Source of the DNA: Isoetes taiwanensis
Taxonomy: Eukaryota; Streptophyta; Lycopodiopsida; Isoetales; Isoetaceae
Direction of reading: 5' to 3'
DNA length: 64,000 nucleotides
NCBI GenBank assembly: GCA_021234155.1
Contig: JAJEKV010000052.1
Location: 6,931,358-6,995,357 of the forward strand
The notes under the pieces: model-generated
Seen by the model: only the letters and a program-made list of their open reading frames with translations
Told to the model about the DNA's origin: nothing
The model's database searches: none
Program-made: the position numbers and the translations under genes
Shown here: one piece after another, positions 47,701-60,269 of the stretch
Layout of the letters: every line of letters begins with the position of its first letter
Numbering within the stretch: position 1 is the first letter of the stretch

Positions 47701-50700
47701 ACCTCACCGCAAATACATCATGGAATATCTCTCATGTCTTTGTTCTCTCTTATCACTATATACACCACTTGGACCTGGCCATCTGTGTTGACTGCAATCT
47801 CAAGTTGCAAATTAGAGAAATGAAGCATGCCAAAGTTTAACACAATGTACCCAGCCTTACAACTGCGATCAGTCCACCTTATGCGACGTCCATTCTTGCA
47901 ATATGAAAAAGCACAGTGCTCAATCACCTTATATCTTTATACGACTTATGGTGTTGAGTGGTGATATTGAAACATGCTTCAAACACACACACAACTTGCA
48001 TGTGACCTTCACAGAGGTTTCTACATATTCATCATTACGAGTCAAAACAATTGCTCAGGAAAGCGGTAAGAAGCTACCCTTCTTCTTTGACAATGTAACG
48101 CAGGCGGTCAAAAACATGAGAAGATTCAATGGGGCAAATTGAAATCTCCTGCAAGGTTCAGTAGTGTACAGTAGTGCTACTACAAATTCAGCCTAGCCAG
48201 CTCAATCGCAAACCCTTGAATGCTTCACAAGAGTTGCCACAGTACAATGAACCTTGATCTAAACTTGCCTCCACAATTCACTGTTGGACCAATCCTTGAT
48301 CCCTTGAAACTTGCAAACTAAAGGGAAGAAAATTATTGACACTGTTTTCATGCGATGCTGAGCATGTTAAATTCAGATTTTAACCAATCTACCCTAGGAG
48401 CTTTGCCGAGTTGATGCATCTTGTGTAGATAGGCACTAGCGTTTTAAATCTCATGCCTCGCTTCAAGGGAGAGATTACAAATAATGCTGATGATCGACAT
48501 GGAACTGAGGTTTTATCCATGACATCTTGGATAAGGAGGCAATAAAACGAAATTGGGATTACCTCTATGGTGGCGATAGACAATATATGTACTGGCTCAA
48601 GGTATGAAGAGCACATCCTGATCTTCTGCCAATCAATTGTTCCAGAAAACATGGTTGCAAGTTTTTTGCAAGAAACTGCCAAAAATAGAATACGGTTCAT
48701 AATAATGTGCATGGCATAATAAATAAACTAACACTTTACTTAAGCGCAAGAAACACCTTGCAGACCGAATCAAAGACAGGTTCTTCATCCTACTAGCATG
48801 CAACAAATCTGCACAGTTTAGCACTGAACCACACAGCCTATCATGCAACCAATCATGCCCTAAGTCAAAATAATTGAATGCAGATTCCACCGCAAACAAT
48901 AGTTCCTTCTCTGCCCAACCATTCCATATTTTGCATACGAATTTAGACCCATCTCATGGGAGTTCAGACTCCTCCCTACAGACTCCTCCTTAATTGCATT
49001 GGTTTTTTATTGCGGGGCATCAGTATTCGTTTGCTTTAAGGTACTTTTGCTGTGTGTATTGTTGAATTTCTTGCAATAATACATAGCTTAAGAGAAAAGG
49101 ATTAAATCTTTAAATCACAAGGACAGACCTGAACAGGAATCCAAGAAACCCCCTTCTCAACGGCTATACACATCAATCCGCCGGAGTGTAGCATTGCTGA
49201 GAAATCGACAAAACATACAACAACAACGGTTACACTGGTGCTTCAAAGGATGCAACATTCTTACGGCAAAGCATTTGGGCTAAGGGAAAAACTGGAGATT
49301 CCGTCAAAAAGCTAATAAACTGACGAATTCGGTATGAATGAGCAAAGGATTTAGAGAAGAAAACGCAATGCCAAATACAGTCCCGAAGATAAATAAAAAT
49401 GAGGGAAGTGCCGGAGTTGAGAAGCTCCAAATCTTGCAATAACTGCAGAAGCTCCAATTATAATGGCCGGAAATGCAAGAATCGGACCAACATTGGAGCG
49501 ACATCCATCAATGCTGCAGCCTCGAGCAAGGAGCGAGCACCGGTTTCCCGGTTTCCGAGTCCCTCTCCAGCAACAGGGGCAACCGAGATTTTACAGCCTA
49601 TGATGGGTTTGGAGCTGTCATTGGTATATTCTGGGTATATATTGGCATATACCTAGAATATGCCACAAACCCACCTCAACAAGGGCTTGCCCCCTTAGGG
49701 GCAACCCAAAAATCCCAAGTCTTTGCCTGAGTTTTGAATTCCATAAATTCCACCTTTTGATGTTTTTTTGGCCTTTTTGCAACTTTAAATGTTGTGGCCC
49801 TTGAAGGATGATTGCTTTCATGTACGAATATCTCAAGGTAAGGATGCATTTGAGGATGCTTTTGCCTCTGCTACCTCTCCACAACATATTTTCTCTTAAC
49901 TGATTTTAAACCCCATTCTATCTAGTCTGCCTCAATGCTCGTATTCTCTTCTCCCAACATTTTTTATTTTTTGTGCCTTTTTCTTTTATCCGATGGTCGT
50001 TAAGTTTGTGTGTATGCCAATTTGGACATTTTTTAGCCATAAGCTTCCAATTATTTCGTTTGGTATTTGGGGACCGTATTTCACGCATGGTTTTGCCTAG
50101 ATTTTGGGGCTATATGTATCTGAAATAGTATGTCCAGGGTATTTTTTGAACGGGTTTGAGCTGCTTACTGGCGGAAAAAAAAAGAGCAATGGCCTTCGTT
50201 TGATTATTTGCAGTGGCTGTTCATTTCGATTTGTGTTCGCATGGTGAGAATTTAAAAGGAGGTGGTTGTGAAGGAAAGGACCCGATTTGTTAGGCCATGG
50301 ATAAGATAGGATGATGCTTCCTAATTTCGGCAGAGCAAGGGGGGGCCTTCTGAGGTAGGCCTAAGGAGAAGCAAGTCTTATTCTTTGCCATTATTTCTTT
50401 TTGCAGGGAGGTTGGGTGTGTTTTTGCAAGGAGTTTGGGTGAGTTTGGGAGTTTGCAGGGAGTTTGGGTGTGTCAAAGCAGAGGTTCTGGCAATGGACAT
50501 TATGATCTACTACCATCTGTTCTGGTATGACTTCGTGCTGCGCCCTTTCATGGGAGAGAGTTCTGCTACCATCTGTTCTGGTACGACTTCGTGCGGCGCC
50601 CTTTCATGGGAGAGAGTTTCTGATACCACTATGATTTCTGGGACGTGCAAGGCAGGGAAGGAATTGGACCTGTGTGCCCTTTTTGTTATGTTTGTTAGCC

Positions 50701-53700
50701 TGTTGTTGGTGAATCCGGCCATGGCAGAGATTTGTTTATACTCCTTCTGAGTGCGAAGAGAGGTTAATTGGGCTCTGTTCATTGTCACAATTAAGGATCT
50801 GAACGAGACTTGAACCCACTAAACCTTTACAATGGTGCATAGTTTTTTATTTCATTTGCCTACTACAAGTACATTATTCTATTTCTATTTAATGGCTAGC
50901 ATATTGGTCTTTATGGTTTAATTCCATCATTCTAGTTTGAATATTTCTTTAGTTTTCATCAACAAGCTAACCTATTTCAATCAAATACAAAGCTAAATCT
51001 AAACCTAAAATTGCCCAAACCTCTTGTTGCACATTTTTTCTAGTTTTTTTCCCAAGCCAAAAAACAAGATCTCATAAAACCAAAACAAAAATAAACGGAT
51101 GATTTTGTGCTCGTAAAGGGATGATTTTAAAGTTACATTACTTTTTGCCATAAGTTTTGGCTAAATATTCATTTGACATGATGTTTGTGTTCTTGAACAA
51201 CCCTAGGTCTAAACTTCTGAGGAAGTAATACAAATTGCTTGTATCAATAAAACTTATGATCAGAATAGATCTGATCGGAAAAGAAGTGGTGTTGACAATC
51301 GGCATCTATTATTTAGGTTTTCCAACTAAGATTTAAGACACTCCAGGGCTCTTTTTTTTGCCGTTAGATCTTGAAGATGGTCGTATTTCTATTATTATTA
51401 TTATTATTTTTTAGCAGACTTGCCCAACCTCCCTACAACAATTGTTGCAATTCAATGCCCACGTGTACTGACCAAAAATAAATTTGACCGTTGGATCTGC
51501 TAATCTTTAAATCAACAGTTGGCTTTTAAAGGCCAACTTTTGGCTGTGGAAACAGGCTTGCAATGATTTGGTTAATTTTTTGATTGTTCATGGCAATCTA
51601 TTTGCCATGGCAAACTAACGTTGTCTACAAGTGGCCATACAGAAATGTGGAATCTTTGGGGGGGGCAAAATGTGCACATCATAGAGGTGGTCTTGAATGT
51701 TTTTAACTGATTCATTTAGCCAAGCAATATCCTGGAGATGTAGGAATTTTTCTTAGAATAAGTAAATTGGATGTTGGATGTAGATTGAGCATATATCTGG
51801 AAAATGATCTCAAACTTAATTAGTAAGCAAAACCTTCAGAATATTGTCGTCTTGCATAAAATTGCCTTTTACTTTGCCAGAATGATGATGAAGCATGGTG
51901 GTTCTTGAGGGAACGGCAAGGTACTTCTTCTATCCCCTTAGGTGGTTTTAATTGATTAATTTAAGTCATTTGCAGAAATTTGAAAACACAAACTCTTGAG
52001 ATATTATATGAGCGAAATTATTTTATTCCAGAGCCTAAGATTTGCAGTCTGCTGAATAAAAACACGCAAACCACCAGTAGTAAAAAATTCTGGATTTTTT
52101 TATGATTTGTTTAAAATGGGTAATTTTTTGCTTTGTGGTATCTGGTGGCGTCGCTTAGAGCGCCGCCACAAGTTTATAACAGAATTTATGCTTTAACAAT
52201 CAAAGGATACAATATTCAAAGTAAAAGCACAGTATTCAGTGTTACAAATATTTCTCTATTTCAAATCTCATATACAACTATGAGCTTCACATCTCATTCT
52301 CTCTGAAACCTCATATAAACCATGCATGTAACAACATCTCGGCATCCATACCAGAGGCACAGGCTCAAGCTCAGGCTCAGGTTAAAGGCACTGCAAATCA
52401 AGAAGCTCAGCATTGTGCAGATCAAGAAGTTTAGCATTGTGCAAATCAGGAAGCTCTCCAACTGTGCGATCTCTGCTTAGACAAAATCAGTTATGTGCTT
52501 GATTTCGTTGTTGATGCTGTAAGTAACCCTAAACACAGAAACAACGGCTTGCATGCCACTAAAAATAGTTCTGAGCCAGATAACAATAGCTTCAACGTCA
52601 CTCCAGCCATCACAACAACAATTTCAACATCATTAACCACAACGCTGCCCTGAGGACCAGCTTCTTTTACCGTTTGGTCCGCAGTGGGAACCTAGAAGCA
52701 GAGTTTGCTACTAAAAATCCATGCTCTACTGCTAGAGTTTGCTCTATCGCCGGCCCAAACTAGCAAGCTCTTCAAAGGCTCATCAAGAACTTAAGCGCCT
52801 CGACCAACATGGAGAGCGCCATCGGCGGAGCTCCGGAGCTCTGCCATAGCCGATGCAGAAAAGACAGAATTACGGTAAAAAGGATCAACAGAATTTTCGA
52901 CTACCAGTGGATTACGGCTGGGAGCCGCCTACTTTTTCGAGGTTTCTGGCTAGCTGCGAGCAGTGGCGCTGCTGCCAGTTTCCAGTCGGAGACCCCTCAA
53001 AGTAGACGGTTCTCTAGCACATGACATTTGCAGTCTAAGGTTAACTCTATTTGCTTTCCCAGCATTGTTTCATGAGAAAATCTGGTTGGTTATTGGTTTC
53101 AACATTATCTTTCTGCATCCTCTAGGAGGATGAGTCCCACTGCAAAGTTGAGATACATGGTGAGAACAAAGACGAATAAGATTTGTTTCCATGCCTGAAT
53201 GACACACAGGAGATGTGTATTCCCCGCCTCTAATTCTGATAAAGAGCTTTCCAAGCATGAATTAGTGAATGGGATATATCATAATTCATTTCACTTCAAA
53301 AAGGAAAAGTAAATCTGGATATGCAACTTAGGCTGCTTTGTAACATGGCGGATGAAAATATAAAAATAATATTAATAATGCAGCCATTTGCAGACTACTA
53401 TTAGAAACATCAGAGGCTTAGACATATGCTCCTTTGTAGATTTATAGGCATGGTGGATTAAAATCCATTTGATAGACAGAAGGGAACTTCATATTATAAA
53501 TTATAAATTACAAGAAACTTATCGCGGCGGCCAAGGCCGCCGCGAACGTTTCTCTTCCCCAACTCATCTATACATGCTTAACGATGTTGTTATAGATCGC
53601 TTGAAAAATATACATGTTTGCCAATAATTTCGTTAGAACAATATATTGTTTTATTGGTAAAATGATATGCTAGACATGATTATCTCTCAACATAGAATCA

Positions 53701-54575
53701 TGAAATGAATTTGTTATCACATAAGTTAAATGTAAAGCCATGCCAATCTTTAGCTTGTGAGATAAGTGTGATGCTATATGTATGGCTCATCATAATGCAA
53801 TTGGTGACATACTATATGGATCCATAATATTCCTCGTACAATATGCAACACATCCTATGACATAACGGGCAATGCAAGTACAATGGCCATGACGTTGATA
53901 AACAATTTGCAGACCAGTGGTTCATGAGGCTTTCCAATCCTCTTAAGGACCAATGCTTTCAGTACCTGTCAATGCATCCAGGTAAAATATGAGTTTGTGC
54001 CTAAGCAAATATTGAAGGATGCACTACATTTACTACAAAGGGATAATAGACCAAAAATAGATAAAAATGGTACACAATTGCAGCTAATTTGTAGCTGCCT
54101 AGCACTAGCACTTAACTACATCTTGATTTGGATCTTCAACTCTCCCAGGTTTCTTGCATAAATATTAGATGGCAAGCAGGTGATAGACATCGCACATTGC
54201 AACTTATTATCAAAATGGCTTAGGCTGAGATAAAAAACCGTATTCATGTATAGGACCTCAATCAATCCCTTGTTTTTCCTTTTAAGACACCAGCACATTC
54301 TGAGAGAGTGAATCAGATCTAGTAGCTTTTGTCATATGTTTGAATGCATGTACCTTTATAGCTTCATTAAGTCTAGGTCCATTCTCGTATAATATTTGTT
54401 GGACATAACCGAACCTCTACAAAGAAAGGGTATGTTAAAACAATAATACAATTAAGGTATTCAACAGAATTGACAATAAAGGAAGGATCGAAGCTTGGTA
54501 CCTTCTTAAGATTAGCTTGGTATTCTGTAGAGGCTGTTGCACAAAGCTCTAACAGGTTGGTCAAAGCATTTAAAC
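44782..54575 (-). CDS. Unidentified multi-exon gene (partial model)
   Basis: Eleven small blocks on the minus strand are open in one frame, bounded by AG and GT, and in mutually compatible phase: about 54575-54502, 54416-54354, 53965-53915, 48675-48593, 47376-47284, 47159-47140, 46962-46913, 46426-46385, 45870-45839, 45433-45370, 44852-44782. Strongest are the first three (reading through L-N-A-L-T-N-L-L-E-L-C, Q-Q-I-L-Y-E-N-G-P and L-V-L-K-R-I-G-K-P) and the pair at 48.6/47.3 kb (F-L-E-Q-L-I-G-R-R-S-G; G-L-M-E-F-H-N-K-N-R-M-D-F). The Leu-rich helical character of the first exons suggests an ARM/HEAT-like protein, but I do not recognise it. Both ends are missing, one intron would be 5.2 kb, and the last three blocks are weak. 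Individual exons could be chance or the gene dead. Confidence 0.4.
50510..50628 (-). repeat. 56-bp tandem duplication containing a primer-binding-site-like motif
   Basis: Two units (50510-50565, 50566-50621) differ at a few positions. On the minus strand they start TGGTA(T/G)CAGAA followed by ctctctcccatgaaaggg. TGGTATCAGA is the usual initiator-Met-tRNA 3'-end primer site of plant LTR elements, here at about 50,618-50,628. No LTR end (TG..CA) could be confirmed next to it. Confidence 0.55.
53511..53562. repeat. GC-palindrome module, copy 2
   Basis: Matches 35,285-35,345: acaagaaacttatc then a perfect ggcggccaaggccgcc palindrome and gcgaacgtttctctt. See copy 1. Confidence 0.55.
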
Positions 54576-55703
54576 CTCCACAAATAATGCCGTTTAAAAA
54601 AAAAAAAACATGATGATTGTTTGCGATCAATTTTATCAAAAGATGCCAAACCTGAGAAAATATCTAAAAGTTAGAGTCTGCTAAGCTACTAAGAATCTCA
54701 GACATTTTACCATTAAATACCATTTGTGCATATATGAAGCAAAGGAAAATAATTTACTTCCAGAAGAATCACACAAAAATTGTTGGAGATATGTTGTTCT
54801 TTGCAAGGCTAGACAAAAGCTACTATAGTTACTCAATTTTGCAAAAGCATATACTTTGAACCTGGGCTATGCTCGTAATATGATCAATTTTATGTTTTAT
54901 GGCATATCAAAGTTTTGAGGCTAAGAAATTTATACCACCCACATAGACCAACCCTCCAGTACTTAAAGAAATTGATGTATAAACAATTACTAACATCTTG
55001 GACTTGATCTTGAGTTCGAGACCTCAGTGGCCAATCAAAAGTTGCTAATTGCTTGCCCAATTACAAATATGATTTGTGGTGCCAAAGCTAGAGTGAAAAT
55101 TACCTCCCCCCATTTATCCTCAACCTCAGCGTCCTACATGAAAACAAAGGATTTCCCTGTCACAGGCAAATTTAGGGAGATTAGCACTTACCAAAGACTT
55201 AAAGAAGCTAGAATTTAGAATAAGGTGAAGCCAATTTTCAATGAATCGATAAAAAATTGAATGCACAAAGTGTGTTAAAAGGCATATTTTTCAAAATCAA
55301 AGCTTAGATCCCTCAAAATTTGCATTGAGCACAGCAGCAAATTTCAAGAGCTATAACTTCCCAATTGTACCTCTGTTTTTAAGTGTACATACATTTTGGA
55401 AACGGCACAAGTTGCCCTACAAAGTGTGTAGACATGTTTTGCAAAATCGAAGCTTAGATCACTTAAAACATGTATTGAACTTCCACTGTCACAAATTTAT
55501 AGCAGTAACTTTCAAGTTCTATAACCTCCTAACCGTAGCTCTGTTTTTAACGTAATACATTTTAGAAATGGCACAAGTAGCACCATAAGGATATAGAATT
55601 ACAGTGGACAATGGTTTTGACTCACAAATAATGCAGTGGATTAGAAGAATTCCCTCAGCCCAAAGCTTGCTTGAAAATCAAGATAAGCAAGATGCAGACT
55701 TAC

Positions 55704-56113
55704 TTGCTCAGGGCCCAAAAATCCCATGGCTAGCAACACAAGATCTGCTTCCAAAATCTGCTCAGACCCTTCAACCTCTTCGATCTGGAATCTCCCCGCA
55801 GCATCCTTGCCCCACTTCACATGTTTAATTTATAGACCTGTGACAATACCTTCCTCATTACCAATAAACCTCTTGGTCAAGACTTCGTAAGTTCTTGGGT
55901 CTTCTCCAAATCGAGTTTTCGCTTCCTCGTGTCCATAATCAACTTTGAATATTTGGCCACTGGAATAAACAAATGAGCAAAACTTTAATATGACATATTC
56001 GCTACGATTTTCCTTTCCATGTCAAAGACTACTGTGATTACATACCTGCGGCCATGGGTTTCCGGTGCCCTTGACTGAGGAGGCTGAGGAAGAAGCTCTA
56101 AGTTTACCAAGCT
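55704..56113 (-). pseudogene. GLT1: NADH-dependent glutamate synthase (GOGAT) fragment, two exons
   Basis: Two exons on the minus strand: 56113-56046, then 55959-55704, with GT..AG borders (donors GTATG and GTAAGT). The first encodes L-V-N-L-E-L-L-P-Q-P-P-Q; the second V-D-Y-G-H-E-E-A ... [14 protein letters not shown] and [16 protein letters not shown]. These match the C-terminal NADPH-binding/FAD-linked domain of plant NADH-GOGAT, the enzyme converting glutamine plus 2-oxoglutarate to glutamate. A TAA at 55830-55832 replaces the family's Glu codon after V-x-G-L, and residues around the exon junction are changed by small indels. No neighbouring GOGAT exons were found on either side. Introns are retained, so it is a duplicated gene fragment, not a retrocopy. 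Confidence 0.85.
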
Positions 56114-56915
56114 CTGAGTTCTGAAAGACCTGAGCATGCACAGCCGTCGGGTTAGCCATGGTGGCGTCGGGTTAGCCATGGTGGCATCTGCCCCCACTAA
56201 TCTGGACGAAATGAAAAAGGAGAGACATAAAGGAGTTCTTTGTCTGTGCAACAGAATCATTCACAAAATACGCTATACGGCAAGATATGTCCAGAACTGA
56301 GACCAACAGGGCCGAGATTTGGCATGAGCAAGGATTTGCAGCGCCGGAATGCTTGGAAAATGATGTCCTGCAGAGCTGCACATGAAAAAGAATGAAATGA
56401 CAAAATGATGCTGCTGTGATGAAATCGCTATGAATATTTGGCTGTTGCAGATATTCGCTAGGACACTAGAATCCTTGGCGAGAGAGCTCCGAAGCAGATA
56501 TGAATGAACACATGCCTCTGAAGCTAAACGATCTGCCTTTTAGGTTTCCTTGATCACATGCATATATTAATATACTGTAACAAAGAAAAAGAGCTAACTT
56601 GTTTCGCCGAAAAATGAAAAGGCTGGTTAATACTTAGTATAATGTTCTGCTCCAGCTACGGCGAACCCTAATCTGCTTCGCATCTTTCTGTCTGTATGAT
56701 ATTAAGTACTCACTAACCAAAGCACAAGATTCCAAATTCACATGACCAGAATTCATATAAGAACAATTTCAATCTTCAGACTTTCAACACTTACAGACAT
56801 GCCCCACAAAATAAGATCATACGAAAAAATATTTAGGTTTTGAGACTCCAAGCAAGCAAGCGCAGTTCTTCTGATGCACAAACAGCATTCAACGCTTGAG
56901 TTTGAAAATTCTTAC

Positions 56916-57371
56916 AGGTGATTTAAAATCTTCAAGCTCGATCTCAGTAAGAAATTCAAGAACGCCTGTATGGAGCTTAAAGATAGGCAAAACATCGACG
57001 CTCATGCGGAGATAAATGATATCGTTAGAAGAATCAAAAGAAACGGAATGGAAATGGACCTTTTGATAGCGAACAAGGGTTTGGGAAGCCTGGTAAAGGG
57101 CGATGAGATTTTCCAAGCCCGTAACATTGGAGTAAATGTGGGTAAAGATGCAATCCGGTGACCAGTATCGGCGAAGGGTCTGTTCTTGGCGCCGGTATGT
57201 GGGGCGATCGACCAAAGCCCTGACTCTGCACGGCCATCTCCGGCATAGCAAGAAAAGGGGACGGAGTTTTGTTGCAGCGCAATGCTTGAGTGCAGAGCAA
57301 GAAAAAGGGAACCACGTGTCACCACGACGATGCTTCAAATAAATAGCTCTCAAACAAATATTTTCAAACAA
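56916..57371 (-). CDS. NTF2-like (SnoaL/SigF-like fold) domain protein, partial
   Basis: The frame from ATG 57371 is open to 56889. A good donor (CCT|GTAAGA) at 56916/56915 suggests splicing there and an unlocated downstream exon; otherwise the product is 160 aa. The core (Q-T-L-R-R-Y-W-S-P-D-C-I-F-T-H, then L-E-N-L-I-A-L-Y-Q and V-L-E-F-L-T-E-I-E-L-E-D-F) has the helix-then-sheet pattern of NTF2-like cone domains, most like the SigF-like NTF2-like group of uncharacterised fungal/plant proteins. The first 45 residues are Cys/Arg-rich and may not be coding. The biochemical role is unknown. Confidence 0.5.
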
Positions 57372-57468
57372 AAAATGACACTCGATTATATATGAGTGAC
57401 TACGGAGAGGGAAAAGAACATTATCAAAACGTGTAATTTTTTGTAAAAAGTGACCAAACGTGCTTTTG

Positions 57469-57574
57469 ATATCTCGAAGGCTAATCTATCCACGTGTCAA
57501 AATATCTGAGTTGGTTAAGGTGGCCCTTATATCGAAGGCTAATCTATCCACGTGTCAAAATATCTGAGTTGGTT
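57469..57574. promoter_or_regulatory. Duplicated G-box (CACGTG) block
   Basis: A 45-bp segment with atctatccacgtgtcaaaat and tctgagttggtta is repeated in tandem (about 57,472-57,516 and 57,533-57,577). Each copy carries CACGTGTC (57,491 and 57,550), a bZIP/bHLH-type G-box with an ABRE-like flank. The block lies 100-200 bp upstream of the NTF2-like ORF on the divergent side, so it could be part of that promoter. Regulatory role is inferred. Confidence 0.45.
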
Positions 57575-57575
57575 A

Positions 57576-58034
57576 TGGCTTAAGCCATTTGATCATGATC
57601 TACAGTACCAGACAGTCTTCAAAACTCGATGGCCGTTCTCGACCGTCGCCTAGGTTAGAGCAGAAGATGCTCCACAAAGGTATGGACTGATGCCTTATGA
57701 TGCTCCACAAAGGTAAATCAGGGTTTTTTTAGGTCCTATTTACCGCAACTCTATTTCAGCCTTAAATAAGATCATATTCAAGATCATAGTTCCCGGCATC
57801 CCAGGATAATTTGAGTTGGATGTGGCTTAAGCCATTCGATCATGATCCAGAATAGACTGTTTTTAAAATTTAATGGCCGTTCTGGACCGTCGCCTAGGTT
57901 AAATCAGAAGATGCTCAATAAATGTATGGATCGTCGCCTATGGTTAGGTCAGAAGATGCTCCACAAAGGTAAATCAGGGTTTTTCTAGCTCCTATTTATC
58001 GTAGCTTTATCCAGCCTTAATTTAGATCAATTTC
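57576..58034. repeat. Direct duplication, about 210-bp units
   Basis: The segment 57,576-57,785 recurs at 57,823-58,034 with moderate divergence. Shared blocks are ggcttaagccatt.gatcatgatc, gaccgtcgcctaggtta, cagaagatgctc and aaaggtaaatcagggttttt. A third partial copy of gatgctccacaaaggta lies inside each. Confidence 0.7.
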
Positions 58035-58078
58035 GGGTTCTCACTTTGTTATGGACAGATGTGGTGACGTCAGTTCTA

Positions 58079-58163
58079 GCTGCAAAGGCATGTGCAATGC
58101 ATTCTTTAGTAAAAACCTCTGGCTGCAAAGGCATGTGCAATGCATTCTTTAGTAAAAACATCT
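58079..58163. repeat. 43-bp perfect-looking tandem duplication
   Basis: gctgcaaaggcatgtgcaat followed by gcattctttagtaaaaac occurs twice back to back with at most one or two differences, suggesting a recent event. Confidence 0.85.
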
Positions 58164-60269
58164 GCATGACATGATTAAAAGTTTTATCTGATGAACAAGG
58201 CTTGAGGTGCTAACCTTTATATGGCAATTATACAGTCTATGGTTTTTAATACGTCAACACAAAGGTATGCCAGTCTGTATGTCTCTTAAGTTGCTGGCTG
58301 CCTTCAATGTGTCAAATAAGAAGGAACGATTTGAACTCAATGCAGCAGCATATGGCTATGACTCTTTTACATTAGTTATTGGAATTTGAAGGACCAAAAC
58401 GTTCCCTTTTGCTATGATGTAGGACAACAATGGTAGTCAATCCACATTTTGATCTACCTACCTTGCTGCTGATGTGTTGCAGAACCAAAAATTTTATATG
58501 AAAATGCAGCATTCTGTATCTCTAATGTGGCTACTCATCGCTCCTTCAGCCTGCCATTTCCTTCCTAGGGTTACCTTAATCAATTATTATCAGCCCATAA
58601 TGATAAAGAACGTATATATGCTGGCACAAGATCAATTCTTGGTTCGTTTTTGAGGTTATGACGCTGCATATTGCATTGTAAGCCTCCTACCTTTTCTTGG
58701 ATTATAGGGTCTGTGCTTATACATTTTTTTGGTAAAACAGGCCATTGAAACCAATACATGATTTAAATTGAAATTTTAGTAAGAAAGGAAACCACATCTA
58801 CTAGCAGCGTTTACATATTCCTGCTTTTAGGTAACCAAAACGACAAAACTTGAGGGCCCAGTACAACCGCATAGTACAACTGCATACAGTCCCAGATATG
58901 GTGATATGCTTGCACACGCCGTTTACTACGGTCAATGGTATAGATTTATGTAGATGAGATTAAGATGCTGGTTTCTAGTGGGCAGAGAGAATAAGCTGCC
59001 ACTCAATAATACAGAAATGGTCGAGAGAAATAGCCTCTTGGCCGTACAGTCCAAAAATGAGAGCATAAATGTGTTGTGAGGGAGATGTCTAAAGATTATT
59101 TACATTTAACTTTTAGCTTGTCTCGTTCGGAGTTATGACGATGCATATTGCTTTTTTGCAGAACTTGAGCATGGAGCGACCTGTTATTGCTGAAAGTTTA
59201 CGGAAACTTAAGAGTAAGAAGTAAGAATTCATTGTTGTAGGGGTTTAATTGATGAAGATTATCATTGTTTTGATTCTATGTTACAAGATCATCTCTGTAG
59301 ACCACTAGCAGATCATTGCAGATGCTTGCTTTTACTTTTAGGCAGAGCATCGCAAATAGATGAAGTTGAGGATTTTTTTTAAGAAATACCAATAGAGCCT
59401 GATTTCTTGAGTTGGGTTGAATTTTTGGGATGTTCCGAGTGCCACGAGAAAAATGCACCTTAGATCATATGTTTGATGAATTCTGGGCAGATAAGAAGCA
59501 ATTCTCATGAATTGGTTGGAGTTCTATTATAAGTAAACAAAAAAGGATTCAGTCGATTAATGATCATCTTCAGGAAGGCAAGATGCTTGCTGCTTATAGA
59601 AGTCAGGCTTGTTTCAATGACTTTAAGATCATGAATGATATTAGACTGTGCTATGGGTTTAGTGGCTGTGTTTCTAGCTCAAGGACTATCCAGAAATAAG
59701 ATTGCATACTTCTGTGTGTCTCTGACTACCAGCTGTGGCAAATAAGGACCTCCTTCCTTTCGAGAACCTAGTCAAGTATTTTGTTTGATCTCTCATAACC
59801 TGGGCATTACAGTTTGATATTTAAATTTTGGGGTGTCGAATCATTTCATGAAATCATTACAAGAATCTTGTTGGAGACTTTAATGCTCGTATAGGTCGAT
59901 CTAGAACTTGAGAGTTCTAGTTTAAACAAGCTAAACTCTCTTTTTGAAGGGAAGTTTATTGACTTCCTAGAATGAGAAAAAATATGTCTTCTGTGGCCTA
60001 GGGGTTCAATTCTCCAATCTATTTTTTTATGTGCCTTACTGCAGCTGCAGCTGTTGAATCTAACAGGTCAAGCACAGCGTACATAATGAATCTTTGTTAC
60101 TTCATAGTAAATTTTATGTTTATGAAATTAGAGCTTTTCTAATATGCACTTTCGAGTGCCAAATATAATCGTTTCAGGCTTCAGCTTTTCATATTTGCTG
60201 AAGGTACTCAATTTTAGATTGTAGAACTCTTGTATTTCACCAGGGAACTTGTCTTCTACCTTTTGGCAG
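58164..60269. other. No confirmed gene
   Basis: Exon-like candidates on the plus strand at 58,207-58,389 and 59,172-59,238 (N-L-S-M-E-R-P-V-I-A-E-S-L-R-K-L-K then stop, after ttttttgcag) were seen but could not be joined or identified. Confidence 0.3.

Larger units (their letters stand above)
49000..53900. other. Probable intron/intergenic sequence without a recognised gene
   Basis: Includes frames at 49399-49730 and 52809-53024 (plus) and a Val/Ile/Ala-rich minus frame near 49,370-49,530. None can be assigned. It has an ATT microsatellite at 51,391-51,408, a G-rich low-complexity stretch at 50,405-50,480 and a tandem repeat at 50,510-50,628. Confidence 0.35.

Noticed and set aside
47565-47840. 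Plus ORFs of 91-107 aa near 47.5-47.8 kb
   Set aside because: Two overlapping frames of equal quality with no recognisable domain; probably intron sequence of the minus-strand gene.
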